A DNA stretch of 64,000 nucleotides, taken from Deltaproteobacteria bacterium. GTDB taxonomy: Bacteria > Desulfobacterota > WTBG01 > CAIYCZ01 > CAIRTM01. Of the stretch, positions 55,138 through 63,575 are shown one piece after another. The notes below the pieces were generated by a model. The model saw nothing but the letters and a program-made list of their open reading frames with translations. It was not told where the DNA came from and did no database searches. Both the position numbers and the translations under genes were made by a program. Location of the stretch: contig JAJRXD010000025.1 of the NCBI GenBank assembly GCA_024276465.1, positions 1-64,000 on the forward strand, in the 5' to 3' direction. Within the stretch, counting starts at the first letter, position 1, and each line of letters opens with the position of its first letter.

Positions 55138-55153
55138 TGGGGTCAGGTCTTGA
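55138..55153. repeat. Right inverted repeat TGGGGTCAGGTCTTGA
   Basis: Nine bases after the toxin stop; exact reverse complement of 54571-54586 over 16 bp. Confidence 0.85.
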
Positions 55154-55212
55154 CAAATAAAATATAACATCTCTTCGACCTTATCCACACATGAAGAAAG
55201 AGACAAGTGATA

Positions 55213-55803
55213 ATGAAAAACAGTAAGGACTCAAACCTGAAGCAGAGGCTTGTCAGACTGCTGCTTGAAAAATCCTTTAAATACAGTGATGAGCCGGTAT
55301 TCAGGCTGGCTTCAGGCAAGCTGAGCAGCTATTACATAGACTGCCGGAAAGTGACCCATTCTGCTGAAGGCAAGTATCTGATCGGAAATATTATATTTAA
55401 TATGCTTCAGGATCTGGATGTAAATGCTGTTGGCGGGCTTACAATGGGAGCAGACCCTGTTGCCTGCCCGGTTTCCTTAATCTCTTTTCTGAACAACAGC
55501 AACATCGCCTCCTTTTCCATCCGCAAGGAGAGGAAAGAACATGGAATGAAAAAGATGGTTGAGGGGGATGTAAAGGAGGGTGACAGGGTTGTTATTGTTG
55601 ATGATGTTATAACAACCGGGGGTTCTACAATAAAGGCAATTGAAGCAGTGAGGGCTGAAGGGTTAGAGGTTGTAAAGGTAATTGCTCTGGTTGACAGGCA
55701 GGAGGGCGGCAGACAGGAGATCCTTAAACATGTTTCAGATGTTGAACCTGTCTGCACAAAATCCGACCTGCTTGAGGCTTATAAAAAAGCAGTTAGCCCC
55801 TGA
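55213..55803 (+). CDS. pyrE: Orotate phosphoribosyltransferase
   Basis: 196 residues from ATG 55213. Type I PRTase that makes orotidine-5-phosphate in pyrimidine synthesis. Visible: FRLASGKLSSYYIDCRK near residue 28, GGLTMGADPVA (~76-86), catalytic-loop RKERKEHG (~102-109) and the PRPP motif VVIVDDVITTGGSTIKAIE (~124-142). Length is typical (~190-210). It stands alone, unlinked to other pyr genes, and lies just right of the TA module. Confidence 0.95.
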   Translation: MKNSKDSNLKQRLVRLLLEKSFKYSDEPVFRLASGKLSSYYIDCRKVTHSAEGKYLIGNIIFNMLQDLDVNAVGGLTMGADPVACPVSLISFLNNSNIASFSIRKERKEHGMKKMVEGDVKEGDRVVIVDDVITTGGSTIKAIEAVRAEGLEVVKVIALVDRQEGGRQEILKHVSDVEPVCTKSDLLEAYKKAVSP

Positions 55804-55813
55804 ATTGTCAGTG

Positions 55814-56440
55814 TCAGGCTGTTTTTGTCCATTCCTTATACAGATCAAGTGCAAGCCACTCCCACCTGCACAGAGGATTTTCAGGCAGCCACAGGCTCTG
55901 TTTTTTTTCATCTGTCAGCCACAGGTAATAGGGAAAACGATGAGATGTCATATGAACAGACTGTGGAGGAACTGCTTTCTGCCTTTCAATAAAAAGCCAT
56001 GTAATGACCCACAGTGTTTCTGCTATTGGGCTGAACTTCCAGGACAGAGCTTCAAGCACTTCTTCATTATCCAGGCCTTTTAACTGGCTCAGCAGCAGCG
56101 GAATAATCTGCTGCCAGGCAGAATGCGATGAGGAGTGTGCTATTGAATGTTTGACAATGGCTTTTCTTGTTTCAAGGGGCATAAGATTCATATCATTTAT
56201 TATGAATTTATGTATGTCCTGTACAGTTGTGTCCAGCCCTGCCTGTGTTGAAAGTTTTAAAGGAGGCAGATCATCAAATGCCCTGATTATTATGCCTGTT
56301 TCATGGTAACAGTGAAAAAGCTCCCTGACCCAGCTGACCATGATAAGGTCTTTTTCCTGTGGCAGAAGATGTTCTGGCAGATCAAAATGCCCTGTTTTCC
56401 TGAAATCCCTGTGGATTTTATTAATAATTGATTTTTGCAT
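55814..56440 (-). CDS. Conserved hypothetical protein, 208 aa
   Basis: ATG 56440 behind GGAGAAATG (an earlier in-frame start at 56470 is less suited). Soluble, rich in Trp, His and Leu (for example VSWVRELFHCYHETG, HSIAHSSSHSAWQQIIP, SVHMTSHRFPYYLWL). The repeated His-Ser pattern suggests metal or helical-repeat structure, but no family is recognised. It converges on pyrE with a 10-bp gap and diverges from the ferredoxin gene at 56580. Confidence 0.6.
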   Translation of the reverse strand: MQKSIINKIHRDFRKTGHFDLPEHLLPQEKDLIMVSWVRELFHCYHETGIIIRAFDDLPPLKLSTQAGLDTTVQDIHKFIINDMNLMPLETRKAIVKHSIAHSSSHSAWQQIIPLLLSQLKGLDNEEVLEALSWKFSPIAETLWVITWLFIERQKAVPPQSVHMTSHRFPYYLWLTDEKKQSLWLPENPLCRWEWLALDLYKEWTKTA

Positions 56441-56579
56441 GTCATTTCTCCAAACATCAGTTACAGGCAAAGAGTGTAAAGGAGCCCTGATTTTTTGTTT
56501 GATTTAGAAGTGCAGGTATGATATAAAAAAAAACTTTTAAAAGCAATTAGTCATATTCTTTTTAGAGGATAGATGAATT

Positions 56580-57533
56580 ATGGCAGACTTGATTATTAAT
56601 GGAAAAAAGATTAAAGCAAAAGAGGACAGAACCCTTCTGCAGGTTGCCCGCGATAATGGAATTGATATCCCGACCCTGTGCTCAAAAGATGCTCTGGAAC
56701 CATATGGTGCGTGCCGTTTGTGTGTTGTTGAGATCAGAAAAGGTGGCATGGTTTCGCTTGAATCATCATGCACATACCCGGCTGAGAATGGACTGGAGGT
56801 AAGCACTGACTCTTCAGCTGTAATAAAGGCCAGAAAGTTTGTCCTGGAACTGCTTCTTGCCCGCTGCCCCAATGTAAAAATAGTGAAAGAGCTTGCTGCT
56901 GAATATGGAATTGAAAAACCGCCTGAGCACCTGACACAGGAAAATGAATACTGTATTTTATGCGGCCTGTGTGTGCGGGCCTGTAATGAGGTGGTGAAAG
57001 CAGGGGCCATAGGTTTCTCAGGAAGCGGAAAGAACAAGCAGGTTGAAAGTCCTTTTGGCCTTGAGGCGCAGGACTGTATTGGGTGCGGGACGTGTGCTTT
57101 TGTATGTCCTACTGGAATAATCAAGGTAAGAGACATAGAAAAAGCAACTGAAAAAACACCGGATGGTGAGGTTGAAATCGGCCCGGAGAGGATGATTGAG
57201 AACTGGAACAGAAGCCTGAAGATGCAGACCTGCATAGTTTCGGGGAATCCGTTTGCCCCTGAATTTATGCTGAAGCGTTTCCGCGAGCAGCTGAGCCTGC
57301 CGAACCAGTTTTTTAATGTTTCACCAAGCTACAGGCAGTGCCCGTCAGTTGATGAAGACCTGTGCATAGGATGCGGCGAATGCCTGGATGAATGTCCCAT
57401 TGGCGCAATCCGGCTTATAGAAAAAGAAGACAGCGAAATAAGGTCCAACATCATGTCAACTCACTGCTGTGGCTGCAGAACATGCACTGTTTACTGTGTA
57501 AGGGCTGCTATTAAAGTGCAGGAGACAGCCTGA
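56580..57533 (+). CDS. Multi-cluster ferredoxin protein (NuoG/HydA N-terminal type)
   Basis: 317 residues, ATG behind AGAGGAT. Order of domains: a 2Fe-2S domain (PTLCSKDALEPYGACRLCVVEI, ligands at ~C33-C51, C66), a NuoG-like His-Cys segment (C at ~95), two 4Fe-4S motifs (CILCGLCVRAC; CIGCGTCAFVCP) and, past an unassigned middle part, two more at the C-terminus (CIGCGECLDECP; CCGCRTCTVYC). No catalytic H-cluster or molybdenum domain follows, so it is a stand-alone electron wire. It could serve a hydrogenase, formate dehydrogenase or heterodisulfide-type complex encoded elsewhere; the location of that partner is unknown. Confidence 0.85.
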   Translation: MADLIINGKKIKAKEDRTLLQVARDNGIDIPTLCSKDALEPYGACRLCVVEIRKGGMVSLESSCTYPAENGLEVSTDSSAVIKARKFVLELLLARCPNVKIVKELAAEYGIEKPPEHLTQENEYCILCGLCVRACNEVVKAGAIGFSGSGKNKQVESPFGLEAQDCIGCGTCAFVCPTGIIKVRDIEKATEKTPDGEVEIGPERMIENWNRSLKMQTCIVSGNPFAPEFMLKRFREQLSLPNQFFNVSPSYRQCPSVDEDLCIGCGECLDECPIGAIRLIEKEDSEIRSNIMSTHCCGCRTCTVYCVRAAIKVQETA

Positions 57534-57561
57534 TTTTTACACAAAACCATGATATATGAAT

Positions 57562-57603
57562 AAAGGTCTGCTTTGAATGTTACAGTCAGCAGGCCTTTTT
57601 TTT
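57562..57603 (+). terminator. Terminator after the ferredoxin gene
   Basis: AAAGGTCTGCT and AGCAGGCCTTT pair (one G-U) around ~15 nt, followed by seven T's. Confidence 0.75.
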
Positions 57604-57617
57604 AGGAGCTGGTCAGC

Positions 57618-58232
57618 ATGACAGAAACTATGCTTGCATTTGCAGACAGGTTCAGCGGTGCATACGGATACCTGATTCTGTGCGTGTGCGCATGTATAGA
57701 AAATCTTGTGCCGCCAATACCCGGTGATACGGTAACGCTGTTTGGAGGTTATCTGACAGGTATTGGAAGGCTGAATATGTTCGGTGTTGTTTTGTCCACT
57801 ACTGTTGGAAGTTTTGCCGGGTTTATGATGATGTTTTTTCTGGGCAGGTTGCTTGGAAGAAAATTTTTCCTTGACAGAGATGTTTTGTTTTTTTAAAAAA
57901 AATATTTTAACAGGGCTGCAGACTGGTTTGAAAAGTATGGATATATTGTGCTTCTCTTTAACAGGTTTTTATCAGGCGCAAGGTCTGTTATTTCACTGTT
58001 TGCCGGCATTACATCCATGAACACAGTCAGGGTGGCAATATACAGCTTTATCTCATGTCTGGTGTGGAATATGTTTCTGGTTTTTGCAGGATGCAAGGTG
58101 GGCGAAAACTGGGGGAGTGTTTCGGAATTTCTGAAGAAATATAATGCTGTTGTCATGTTTGTTCTTGCAGTACTGCTGGTTGTGTTTCTGATTGTGAAAA
58201 AGCAGAAAAAAAGTGCGGACCATCTTCCTTGA
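57618..58232 (+). pseudogene. DedA-family membrane protein interrupted by an in-frame TAA
   Basis: The frame from ATG 57618 (after TAGGAGC) encodes the N-terminal DedA half, with the hallmark ENLVPPIPGDTVTLFGGYL (~27-45). TAA at 57894-57896 stops it after 92 residues (LDRDVLFF). Beyond the stop the same frame continues 111 residues with the rest of the family signature (YFNRAADWFEKYG, LLFNRFLSGARSVISLFAG) to TGA at 58230. DedA proteins flip undecaprenyl phosphate or phospholipids. A product of 92 residues would lack the catalytic Arg-rich part, so this copy is likely inactive unless the TAA is read through. Confidence 0.88.
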
Positions 58233-58343
58233 AAAAAACAGTTGAAAAATATATAATGAAAATAATGTTATAACGCAGAATTGATGAACTTGTAAAAAGC
58301 CACCAATGTTGTTTCAGATGGTTGAGTTGCCATCAGAATTTGT

Positions 58344-58417
58344 TCGGGGATCGTCTAATGGCAGGACACCGGGTTTTGGTCCCGGCAGTGGAGGTTCGAA
58401 TCCTCCTCCCCGAGCCA
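58344..58417 (+). tRNA. tRNA-Gln (anticodon UUG)
   Basis: Acceptor TCGGGGA pairs with TCCCCGA (58407-58413), discriminator G, encoded CCA at 58415-58417. The anticodon loop GTTTTGGT places TTG. The T-arm GAGGTTCGAATCCTC is normal. 71 nt plus CCA. The 49-bp gap to gatC is notable because GatCA amidates misacylated Gln-tRNA. Confidence 0.96.
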
Positions 58418-58465
58418 CCCTGATTGCAAATACAGATATTAACCTGTCCCGCACATGGAGCAGAT

Positions 58466-58756
58466 ATGAAAATTACCAAGAAGGATGTTGAGCATGTTGC
58501 AACACTTGCCCGCCTGCGGTTTGATGAAGGGGAAGTTGAGCTTTTCACGGACCAGCTGAACAAAATCATGGAATATTTTGAAAAACTGAAAAATGTTGAC
58601 ACAACAGGTGTTGTACCATCAACACATGCTGTTGATCTGAGTAATGCTTTTCGTGAAGATGCTGTTAAAAAATCCCTTCCTTCAGATGAGTCATTAAAAA
58701 ATGCACCTGATTCTGAGCAGACCTTCTTTAAGGTTCCTAAAATCATTGAGGTTTAG
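58466..58756 (+). CDS. gatC: Asp/Glu-tRNA amidotransferase subunit C
   Basis: 96 residues from ATG 58466. The small stabilising subunit of the GatCAB complex that turns Glu-tRNA-Gln and Asp-tRNA-Asn into the amide forms. Family pattern: VEHVATLARLRFDEGE near the N-terminus and LKNVDTTGVVPSTHAV (~50-65) with a conserved Arg-Asp segment (FREDAV). Four bases before gatA. Placed directly after tRNA-Gln. Confidence 0.95.
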   Translation: MKITKKDVEHVATLARLRFDEGEVELFTDQLNKIMEYFEKLKNVDTTGVVPSTHAVDLSNAFREDAVKKSLPSDESLKNAPDSEQTFFKVPKIIEV

Positions 58757-58759
58757 TCC

Positions 58760-60241
58760 ATGACAAAACAACTGTACCAGATGACAATCCATGAACTCAA
58801 TAAGCTTCTGGAGGACAAAAAAGTCAGCTCCGGAGAAATCGTCGAGTCTGTTTTTAAAAGAATTGAATCAGTTGAGGAAAAAGTGCACGCATATATCACT
58901 CTGACATATGACCTGGCAATGCAGCATGCCCGTGACGCTGATGGCAGAATTTTGAGAAAAGAGGCAGGTTTTTTAACAGGGATACCGCTTGCAATAAAGG
59001 ATATTATCTGCATTTCAGGTGTAAAGACAACCTGTGGCTCAAAAATGCTTGAAAATTTTATCCCCCCCTATGATGCAACAGTCATTAAAAAAATAAAGAG
59101 CCAGAGCGCAGTTTTTGCAGGCAAGACAAATATGGACGAGTTTGCCATGGGGTCCTCCAATGAAACATCTTTCTTTGGCCCGGCCCGTAATCCCTGGGAT
59201 ACAGAGAGAATACCCGGGGGCTCAAGCGGCGGGTCTGCTGCAGCTGTGGCTGCAGATGAATGCATTGCATCTTTAGGGTCAGACACTGGCGGGTCCATCC
59301 GCCAGCCAGCCTCCCACTGCGGTGTTGTCGGGCTGAAGCCCACCTACGGCAGGGTTTCACGCTTCGGGCTTATTGCCTTTGCATCATCCCTTGACCAGAT
59401 CGGCCCTGTTACAAAGGATGTTGAAGATGCTGCCATTCTTCTGAACTGCATAAGCGGGTTTGATCCCATGGATTCCACCTCTGTTAACAGAGAAGTGCCT
59501 GATTATACAAAAGCACTTGTTAAAAATGCAAAGGGGCTGACCCTTGGCATACCAAAGGAGTATTTTGTTGAGGGTCTTGATCCTGAGGTTGAAAAAGCTG
59601 TAAGGGACGGGATCCGGGAGATAGAAAAACAGGGGGCAAAAATTAAAGAGATCTCCCTGCCGCACACGCAATATGCTGTTGCTGTATATTATCTGATCGC
59701 TCCTGCAGAAGCCTGCTCCAACCTGGCACGCTATGATGGTGTAAAGTACGGGTATCGAAGTGACTGTAAGTCAAACCTGCGGGAAATGTATGAGATTACA
59801 CGCTCTGAGGGTTTTGGTCCGGAGGTGAAAAGGCGGATTATGCTTGGAACCTATGCCCTGTCCGCAGGCTATTATGATGCCTACTACAAAAAAGCTTCAC
59901 AGGTTCGTACCCTGATATGCCGGGATTTTGAGAATGCCTTTAAAGAGTGTGACCTTGTGGTAACCCCTACAGCCCCTGCTCCAGCATACAGGGTGGGAGA
60001 AAAAATTTCCGATCCATTAAGCATGTACCTTGATGATATCTTTACTGTCCCTGCAAACCTGGCTGGCCTGCCATGTATATCCGTGCCCTGCGGCTTTAAT
60101 GACAAAGGACTCCCCATGGGGCTTCAGGGTATCGGTAACCTGTTTGAAGAGGAGAAGGTGCTGCGCTGTGCATACTGTTTTGAGCAGAATACTGACTGGC
60201 ATTTGCGCAGACCCTTTAAAGACGCTGTCAGTGCCTGTTAA
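58760..60241 (+). CDS. gatA: Asp/Glu-tRNA amidotransferase subunit A
   Basis: 493 residues. Amidase-signature enzyme that releases ammonia from glutamine for the tRNA reaction. The catalytic triad is recognisable: Lys in [11 protein letters not shown] (~77-83), Ser in [13 protein letters not shown] (~152-165) and the nucleophile Ser in [14 protein letters not shown] (~172-185). Family length (485-495). Convergent with the cobalt/nickel transport genes, overlapping cbiO by 14 bp at the 3' ends. gatB is not adjacent in this window. Confidence 0.96.
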   Translation: MTKQLYQMTIHELNKLLEDKKVSSGEIVESVFKRIESVEEKVHAYITLTYDLAMQHARDADGRILRKEAGFLTGIPLAIKDIICISGVKTTCGSKMLENFIPPYDATVIKKIKSQSAVFAGKTNMDEFAMGSSNETSFFGPARNPWDTERIPGGSSGGSAAAVAADECIASLGSDTGGSIRQPASHCGVVGLKPTYGRVSRFGLIAFASSLDQIGPVTKDVEDAAILLNCISGFDPMDSTSVNREVPDYTKALVKNAKGLTLGIPKEYFVEGLDPEVEKAVRDGIREIEKQGAKIKEISLPHTQYAVAVYYLIAPAEACSNLARYDGVKYGYRSDCKSNLREMYEITRSEGFGPEVKRRIMLGTYALSAGYYDAYYKKASQVRTLICRDFENAFKECDLVVTPTAPAPAYRVGEKISDPLSMYLDDIFTVPANLAGLPCISVPCGFNDKGLPMGLQGIGNLFEEEKVLRCAYCFEQNTDWHLRRPFKDAVSAC

Positions 60242-60971
60242 CATGAAGTAAATTGGCTGCTATTAATTTTTCTTTATTATCAAGAAAAGCTTTCAGATCT
60301 CCCTGATAAAACATCTCATGGTGTTCTGACAAAACCAGGGTCTTTTCACCCAGGTCACGTGCCAGATGAAGATTGTGTGTGGCAGTAATTATTGTGAGGG
60401 GCAGTTCCTGCAGAAAATCTATCAGCCAGCCTGTTGTTCTCGGGTCCAGATTAGCTGAAGGCTCATCAAGCAGTAATACCTCAGGCTCCAGGCAGAGAAG
60501 AGCTGCAAGACAGACCTTCTGCTTTTCTCCACCGCTGAGCCTGAAGGGAGGGGTGTTTAAATATTTTGCTATTGAAAACTTTTCAGACCAGTGCCTGACT
60601 TTTTCATCCACATCATTGACTTTAAGCTGCCTTAAACCGAATGCAATTTCATCATAGACTGTAGGATTAAAAATCATTGTATCAGGGTGTTGAAACAAAA
60701 ACACAACCTCTTTCCTGAATATCTTATTAAATTCCCTGTCCTTCAGGGCTGCCCGGTTTAGTTCCCTGCTTTTATAGAAATATTTTCCATCCTCCGGGTA
60801 TATGAGGCCGTTTAATATTTTCAGAAGGGTGGACTTCCCGCTTCCGTTTGTTCCAAGCAGAACAACCTTCTCTTTTTCTTTTATTTCTAAATTTATTTTC
60901 TTAAGCGCGGGAATATGTTCATTTTGAGAGCCTGTAAATGAATGGCTGATATTCTGAAGTTTAATCACCAA
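60228..60971 (-). CDS. cbiO: Nickel/cobalt ECF-type ABC ATPase
   Basis: 247 residues: single ABC domain with Walker [10 protein letters not shown] (~37-45), Q-loop LFQHPD near 90, signature [10 protein letters not shown] (~139-148) and Walker [13 protein letters not shown]. It is the ATPase of the group I ECF/Nik-Cbi metal importer encoded with its partner genes just upstream (CbiQ, CbiM, NikK/L-like). Overlaps cbiQ by 11 bp. Metal preference (Ni or Co) is not set by this subunit. Confidence 0.9.
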   Translation of the reverse strand: MVIKLQNISHSFTGSQNEHIPALKKINLEIKEKEKVVLLGTNGSGKSTLLKILNGLIYPEDGKYFYKSRELNRAALKDREFNKIFRKEVVFLFQHPDTMIFNPTVYDEIAFGLRQLKVNDVDEKVRHWSEKFSIAKYLNTPPFRLSGGEKQKVCLAALLCLEPEVLLLDEPSANLDPRTTGWLIDFLQELPLTIITATHNLHLARDLGEKTLVLSEHHEMFYQGDLKAFLDNKEKLIAANLLHVNRH

Positions 60972-61512
60972 AGAATCCCCTTGACCTCATTGCCTGCGTG
61001 ACTTCCCGGGAATTATTGACTGATTTGTTCAGAAAGAAACAGATCATTGAAGAAATATAGTTATGCAGATCTTTTGTCTGCGCCCTTTTTATTACCCTGC
61101 TTTTGAGGGCAAAGGCAAAATCATCATATATTTTTTTAAATGTCAAAATCTGGGAACCGGCAAGAACGAGGATAAATGTCATTGTGCTGGAAAAAGACAG
61201 AGCCTTAAACAGGTTAACCCTGTTAATAATAAAAAACCCCATAAATGTCAAAAGAAATACCCTCAGATTGATAAGCACTATGTACTGTGCCCATGGATGT
61301 CCCTGTATCAGCGAAACAGTGAGGTATGAAACCGAGATAATGGAATTGAAAAAAACAACCGCAAAAAAAGCTTTTCTGAATAATAATAAAAACTGTGCCC
61401 CGGACAGAACAAACATAACAACAAGAAAACCAGCCAGGAACATGATGTTGTGGTAGGAAGTAACAACAATTACAGCCGCAGCATAAAACAGCAGAAACAG
61501 TTTATCTTTCAT
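60961..61512 (-). CDS. cbiQ: CbiQ-like membrane (ECF T) subunit
   Basis: 183 residues from ATG 61512 (a 15-codon longer frame begins at 61557 inside cbiM). About four membrane helices (IMFLAGFLVVMFVLS; VLLTFMGFFIINRVN; MTFILVLAGSQIL) and a C-terminal loop ending [13 protein letters not shown], which corresponds to the ARxRG-type coupling motif that contacts CbiO. It links the ATPase to the substrate subunit CbiM. Short for the family (~220-260 aa), possibly lacking the N-terminal helix. Confidence 0.82.
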   Translation of the reverse strand: MKDKLFLLFYAAAVIVVTSYHNIMFLAGFLVVMFVLSGAQFLLLFRKAFFAVVFFNSIISVSYLTVSLIQGHPWAQYIVLINLRVFLLTFMGFFIINRVNLFKALSFSSTMTFILVLAGSQILTFKKIYDDFAFALKSRVIKRAQTKDLHNYISSMICFFLNKSVNNSREVTQAMRSRGFFGD

Positions 61513-62155
61513 GAAATATTTCGCTGAATGTTCTTTCCAGAAATTTATAAACAACAACTGTTAAAATTCCCTCTCCAATACCAATCAGCAGATGTGGAAT
61601 GATTAGAGCAGGGATCGTAACAGACAAGCCAAAAGGGAAAAAAAGAGGGGACCCGTCTTCAGATCGACCCATTAAAGGTTGAACCCCGAGAACAACAGCA
61701 ATTGCCAGAGCAGAGATATTAATAGAAAGCCATCCCGCAGCAAACAGTGCTACTGTTTTTTTCCATCGGGAAAGTGTTTTAAAAGTGTAAAAAGCAACAA
61801 CACTTCCGATAAATCCGATACCCAGGGCATTAACAGGAAGTGTGGTAATACCACCGTTTCCGAAAAGAACAGCATTAATAAAAAGAACCAAAGACACTGA
61901 AAGAAATGCTGTCCATATGTCAAACACTACAGCCAGTAATGCTACAGATGTAACATGGGCAGTTGTTCCTCCGGGCAGAGGGATAGCAATCATCATGGCC
62001 ACAAAACAAAATGCTGTTAATGATGCAACAAAGGGTATGGCCTGTTCATTCAGTTTTTTTTTGATTTTCCTTAGTCCGTAAGCCCACAACCCTGCAGAAA
62101 TTCCATAAAGGGGGATATACACTTTCGGGGAAATAAATCCATCAGGTATATGCAT
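61502..62155 (-). CDS. cbiM: CbiM/NikM-type nickel/cobalt substrate-binding permease
   Basis: 217 residues starting MHIPDGF, the essential N-terminal metal-binding sequence in which His2 coordinates Co2+ or Ni2+. About six to seven helices; conserved PGGTTAHVTSVALLAVVFD (~62-80) and FGNGGITTLPVNALGIGF (~97-114). It binds and moves the metal, which CODH/ACS (Ni) and the corrinoid protein (Co) in this window both need. Overlaps cbiQ's start by 11 bp; 2 bp after the upstream barrel gene. Confidence 0.92.
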   Translation of the reverse strand: MHIPDGFISPKVYIPLYGISAGLWAYGLRKIKKKLNEQAIPFVASLTAFCFVAMMIAIPLPGGTTAHVTSVALLAVVFDIWTAFLSVSLVLFINAVLFGNGGITTLPVNALGIGFIGSVVAFYTFKTLSRWKKTVALFAAGWLSINISALAIAVVLGVQPLMGRSEDGSPLFFPFGLSVTIPALIIPHLLIGIGEGILTVVVYKFLERTFSEIFHER

Positions 62156-62157
62156 TT

Positions 62158-63144
62158 TTAAAACAGCATTGAGAAACTCAGGATAAAACGATACCTCTCT
62201 TTTCCTTCTGCTCCCTGCTGCTGGCTTTCCTCATTTAAGTTTGTCCACACAGGAATTTTTACTCCCAGCCCAAGGCTGGCTGATTTAAAGTATACCCTGA
62301 ATCCGGGCAGTATATAAAGAATTTTTCCGCCCGTGGCTTCCTGTCCATGGCCTTCTTCCTTGTCCCGCTCCAGATGAAGATAATTAAGCTCAAAATTTCC
62401 GTCAATCCTCATCTTTATGTCTGACCAGGCAAACAGGCGGCAGGTCAAGGCATAATTAATTCTGAATTCATCTCCAAACTGCCGTGTTACCCCGTCATGA
62501 TATCTGTATTTTCTGAAAAGAAGGTAAGAGATATCAGAAACAGTTGTAAGTCTTTCTGACAGCTGCTTGGTTGCAGAAAAGCCCAGCGTATAGGAAGGCC
62601 GTCCAAATCCAAGCTGCATTCCAGGGTCAATAAGCTCATGTTTGTGATCTCTTTTGTTGGCATTGCCTGTGGGCAGGGTGAGTCCGCCGTAAATATTAAA
62701 ATGCCAGTCTGTTAAATCATCAAGGCTTTCATTTTCAGGTATCAGCAGCCAGCCCTCATCATATTTGAAGCCAAGAGCCCCCATAATGGATATGTCTGCA
62801 AAACCGGATGTGGAAAAAGAGTTTTCAAGCTCTTTTACGTGATAGGGCAGAAAAACATAAAGAGAAAAACAGGATTTTATTCCATAGCCAAGGCCTAACA
62901 TGAAAAAAGTATTTGCATCATACTCATCATCATTGCCTGGTTTATATTTTCTGAACCGGGCATAGTCCATCTTTGTATAAACAAGAAAGCGGCCCTTTGG
63001 CAGGGTGGCTGAGCTGGAGGTTTCTATGGGTGCGCCAGGCCCCTCAAGCCCGGCCACTCCCAGGGAAGCAATCCCGTGATGGGCAGATGCTGATTCAGCA
63101 CTGAACAGAACAATGAATAACATTAAAAAGAGCATTTTTCTCAT
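62158..63144 (-). CDS. Outer-membrane beta-barrel-like protein in the Ni/Co operon
   Basis: 328 residues with a signal peptide (~1-22, ending SASAHHG). The mature part is rich in alternating polar/aromatic strands (for example MDYARFRKYKPGNDDEYD, FSLYVFLPYHVKELENSF, FELNYLHLERDK) and closes on a phenylalanine (FILSFSMLF), the usual end of outer-membrane barrels. The ATG overlaps the stop of the NikL-like gene. Its place inside a Nik/Cbi transport operon suggests outer-membrane passage of Ni or Co, but no family match is recognised. A His pair (AHHGI) follows the signal peptide. Confidence 0.6.
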   Translation of the reverse strand: MRKMLFLMLFIVLFSAESASAHHGIASLGVAGLEGPGAPIETSSSATLPKGRFLVYTKMDYARFRKYKPGNDDEYDANTFFMLGLGYGIKSCFSLYVFLPYHVKELENSFSTSGFADISIMGALGFKYDEGWLLIPENESLDDLTDWHFNIYGGLTLPTGNANKRDHKHELIDPGMQLGFGRPSYTLGFSATKQLSERLTTVSDISYLLFRKYRYHDGVTRQFGDEFRINYALTCRLFAWSDIKMRIDGNFELNYLHLERDKEEGHGQEATGGKILYILPGFRVYFKSASLGLGVKIPVWTNLNEESQQQGAEGKERYRFILSFSMLF

Positions 63145-63575
63145 GAATCTTTTTTTCTGAAAAAAAGTTTTAAAATTCCAAAGAGTCCTAAAATTATTCC
63201 AAGGCCGACAAAGATGTTCAGGTAACGCGCAAAAAGAGGCTTTTGCGTCTGCTTGAGAACCCTGTCTTTACCCACTTCGATCGTGAAATCGAGCCCGTGC
63301 CCGTCTTTTGAGAAAATTTTTATTCGCCATATTCCCTGCCTGTCCGGCAGCAGGGTCATTCGGCCAAGCTTGTCTGTTCTGCCAACCTGAAAAGGGATTT
63401 TTTCCTCAGGAGCATAAACCTCATAGCCTTCATATGAAAACTTTGAATTGTCCTTATAGAAAAAATTAAGCACTATCACATTGGCGTTAGCAACTTCATA
63501 TTGCAAATCATGTGACCAGCACAGCGTTGCTGTACTCAACAAAAAAAACAGAGCAAATATAAATCTGAACATCAT
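63141..63575 (-). CDS. NikL-like periplasmic protein with C-terminal membrane helix
   Basis: 144 residues: signal peptide (~1-20, ATLCWSH), a small beta domain (VLNFFYKDNSKFSYEGYEVY ... LLPDRQGIWRIKIFSKDGHGLDFTIEVG) and one C-terminal helix (~117-137, YLNIFVGLGIILGLFGILKL) ending in Lys/Arg. This architecture is that of NikL, which with NikK helps deliver Ni2+ to the NikMQO importer. ATGA overlaps on both sides show strict coupling. The His in WSHDLQYEV follows the cleavage site as expected for metal-chaperone subunits. Confidence 0.7.
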   Translation of the reverse strand: MMFRFIFALFFLLSTATLCWSHDLQYEVANANVIVLNFFYKDNSKFSYEGYEVYAPEEKIPFQVGRTDKLGRMTLLPDRQGIWRIKIFSKDGHGLDFTIEVGKDRVLKQTQKPLFARYLNIFVGLGIILGLFGILKLFFRKKDS

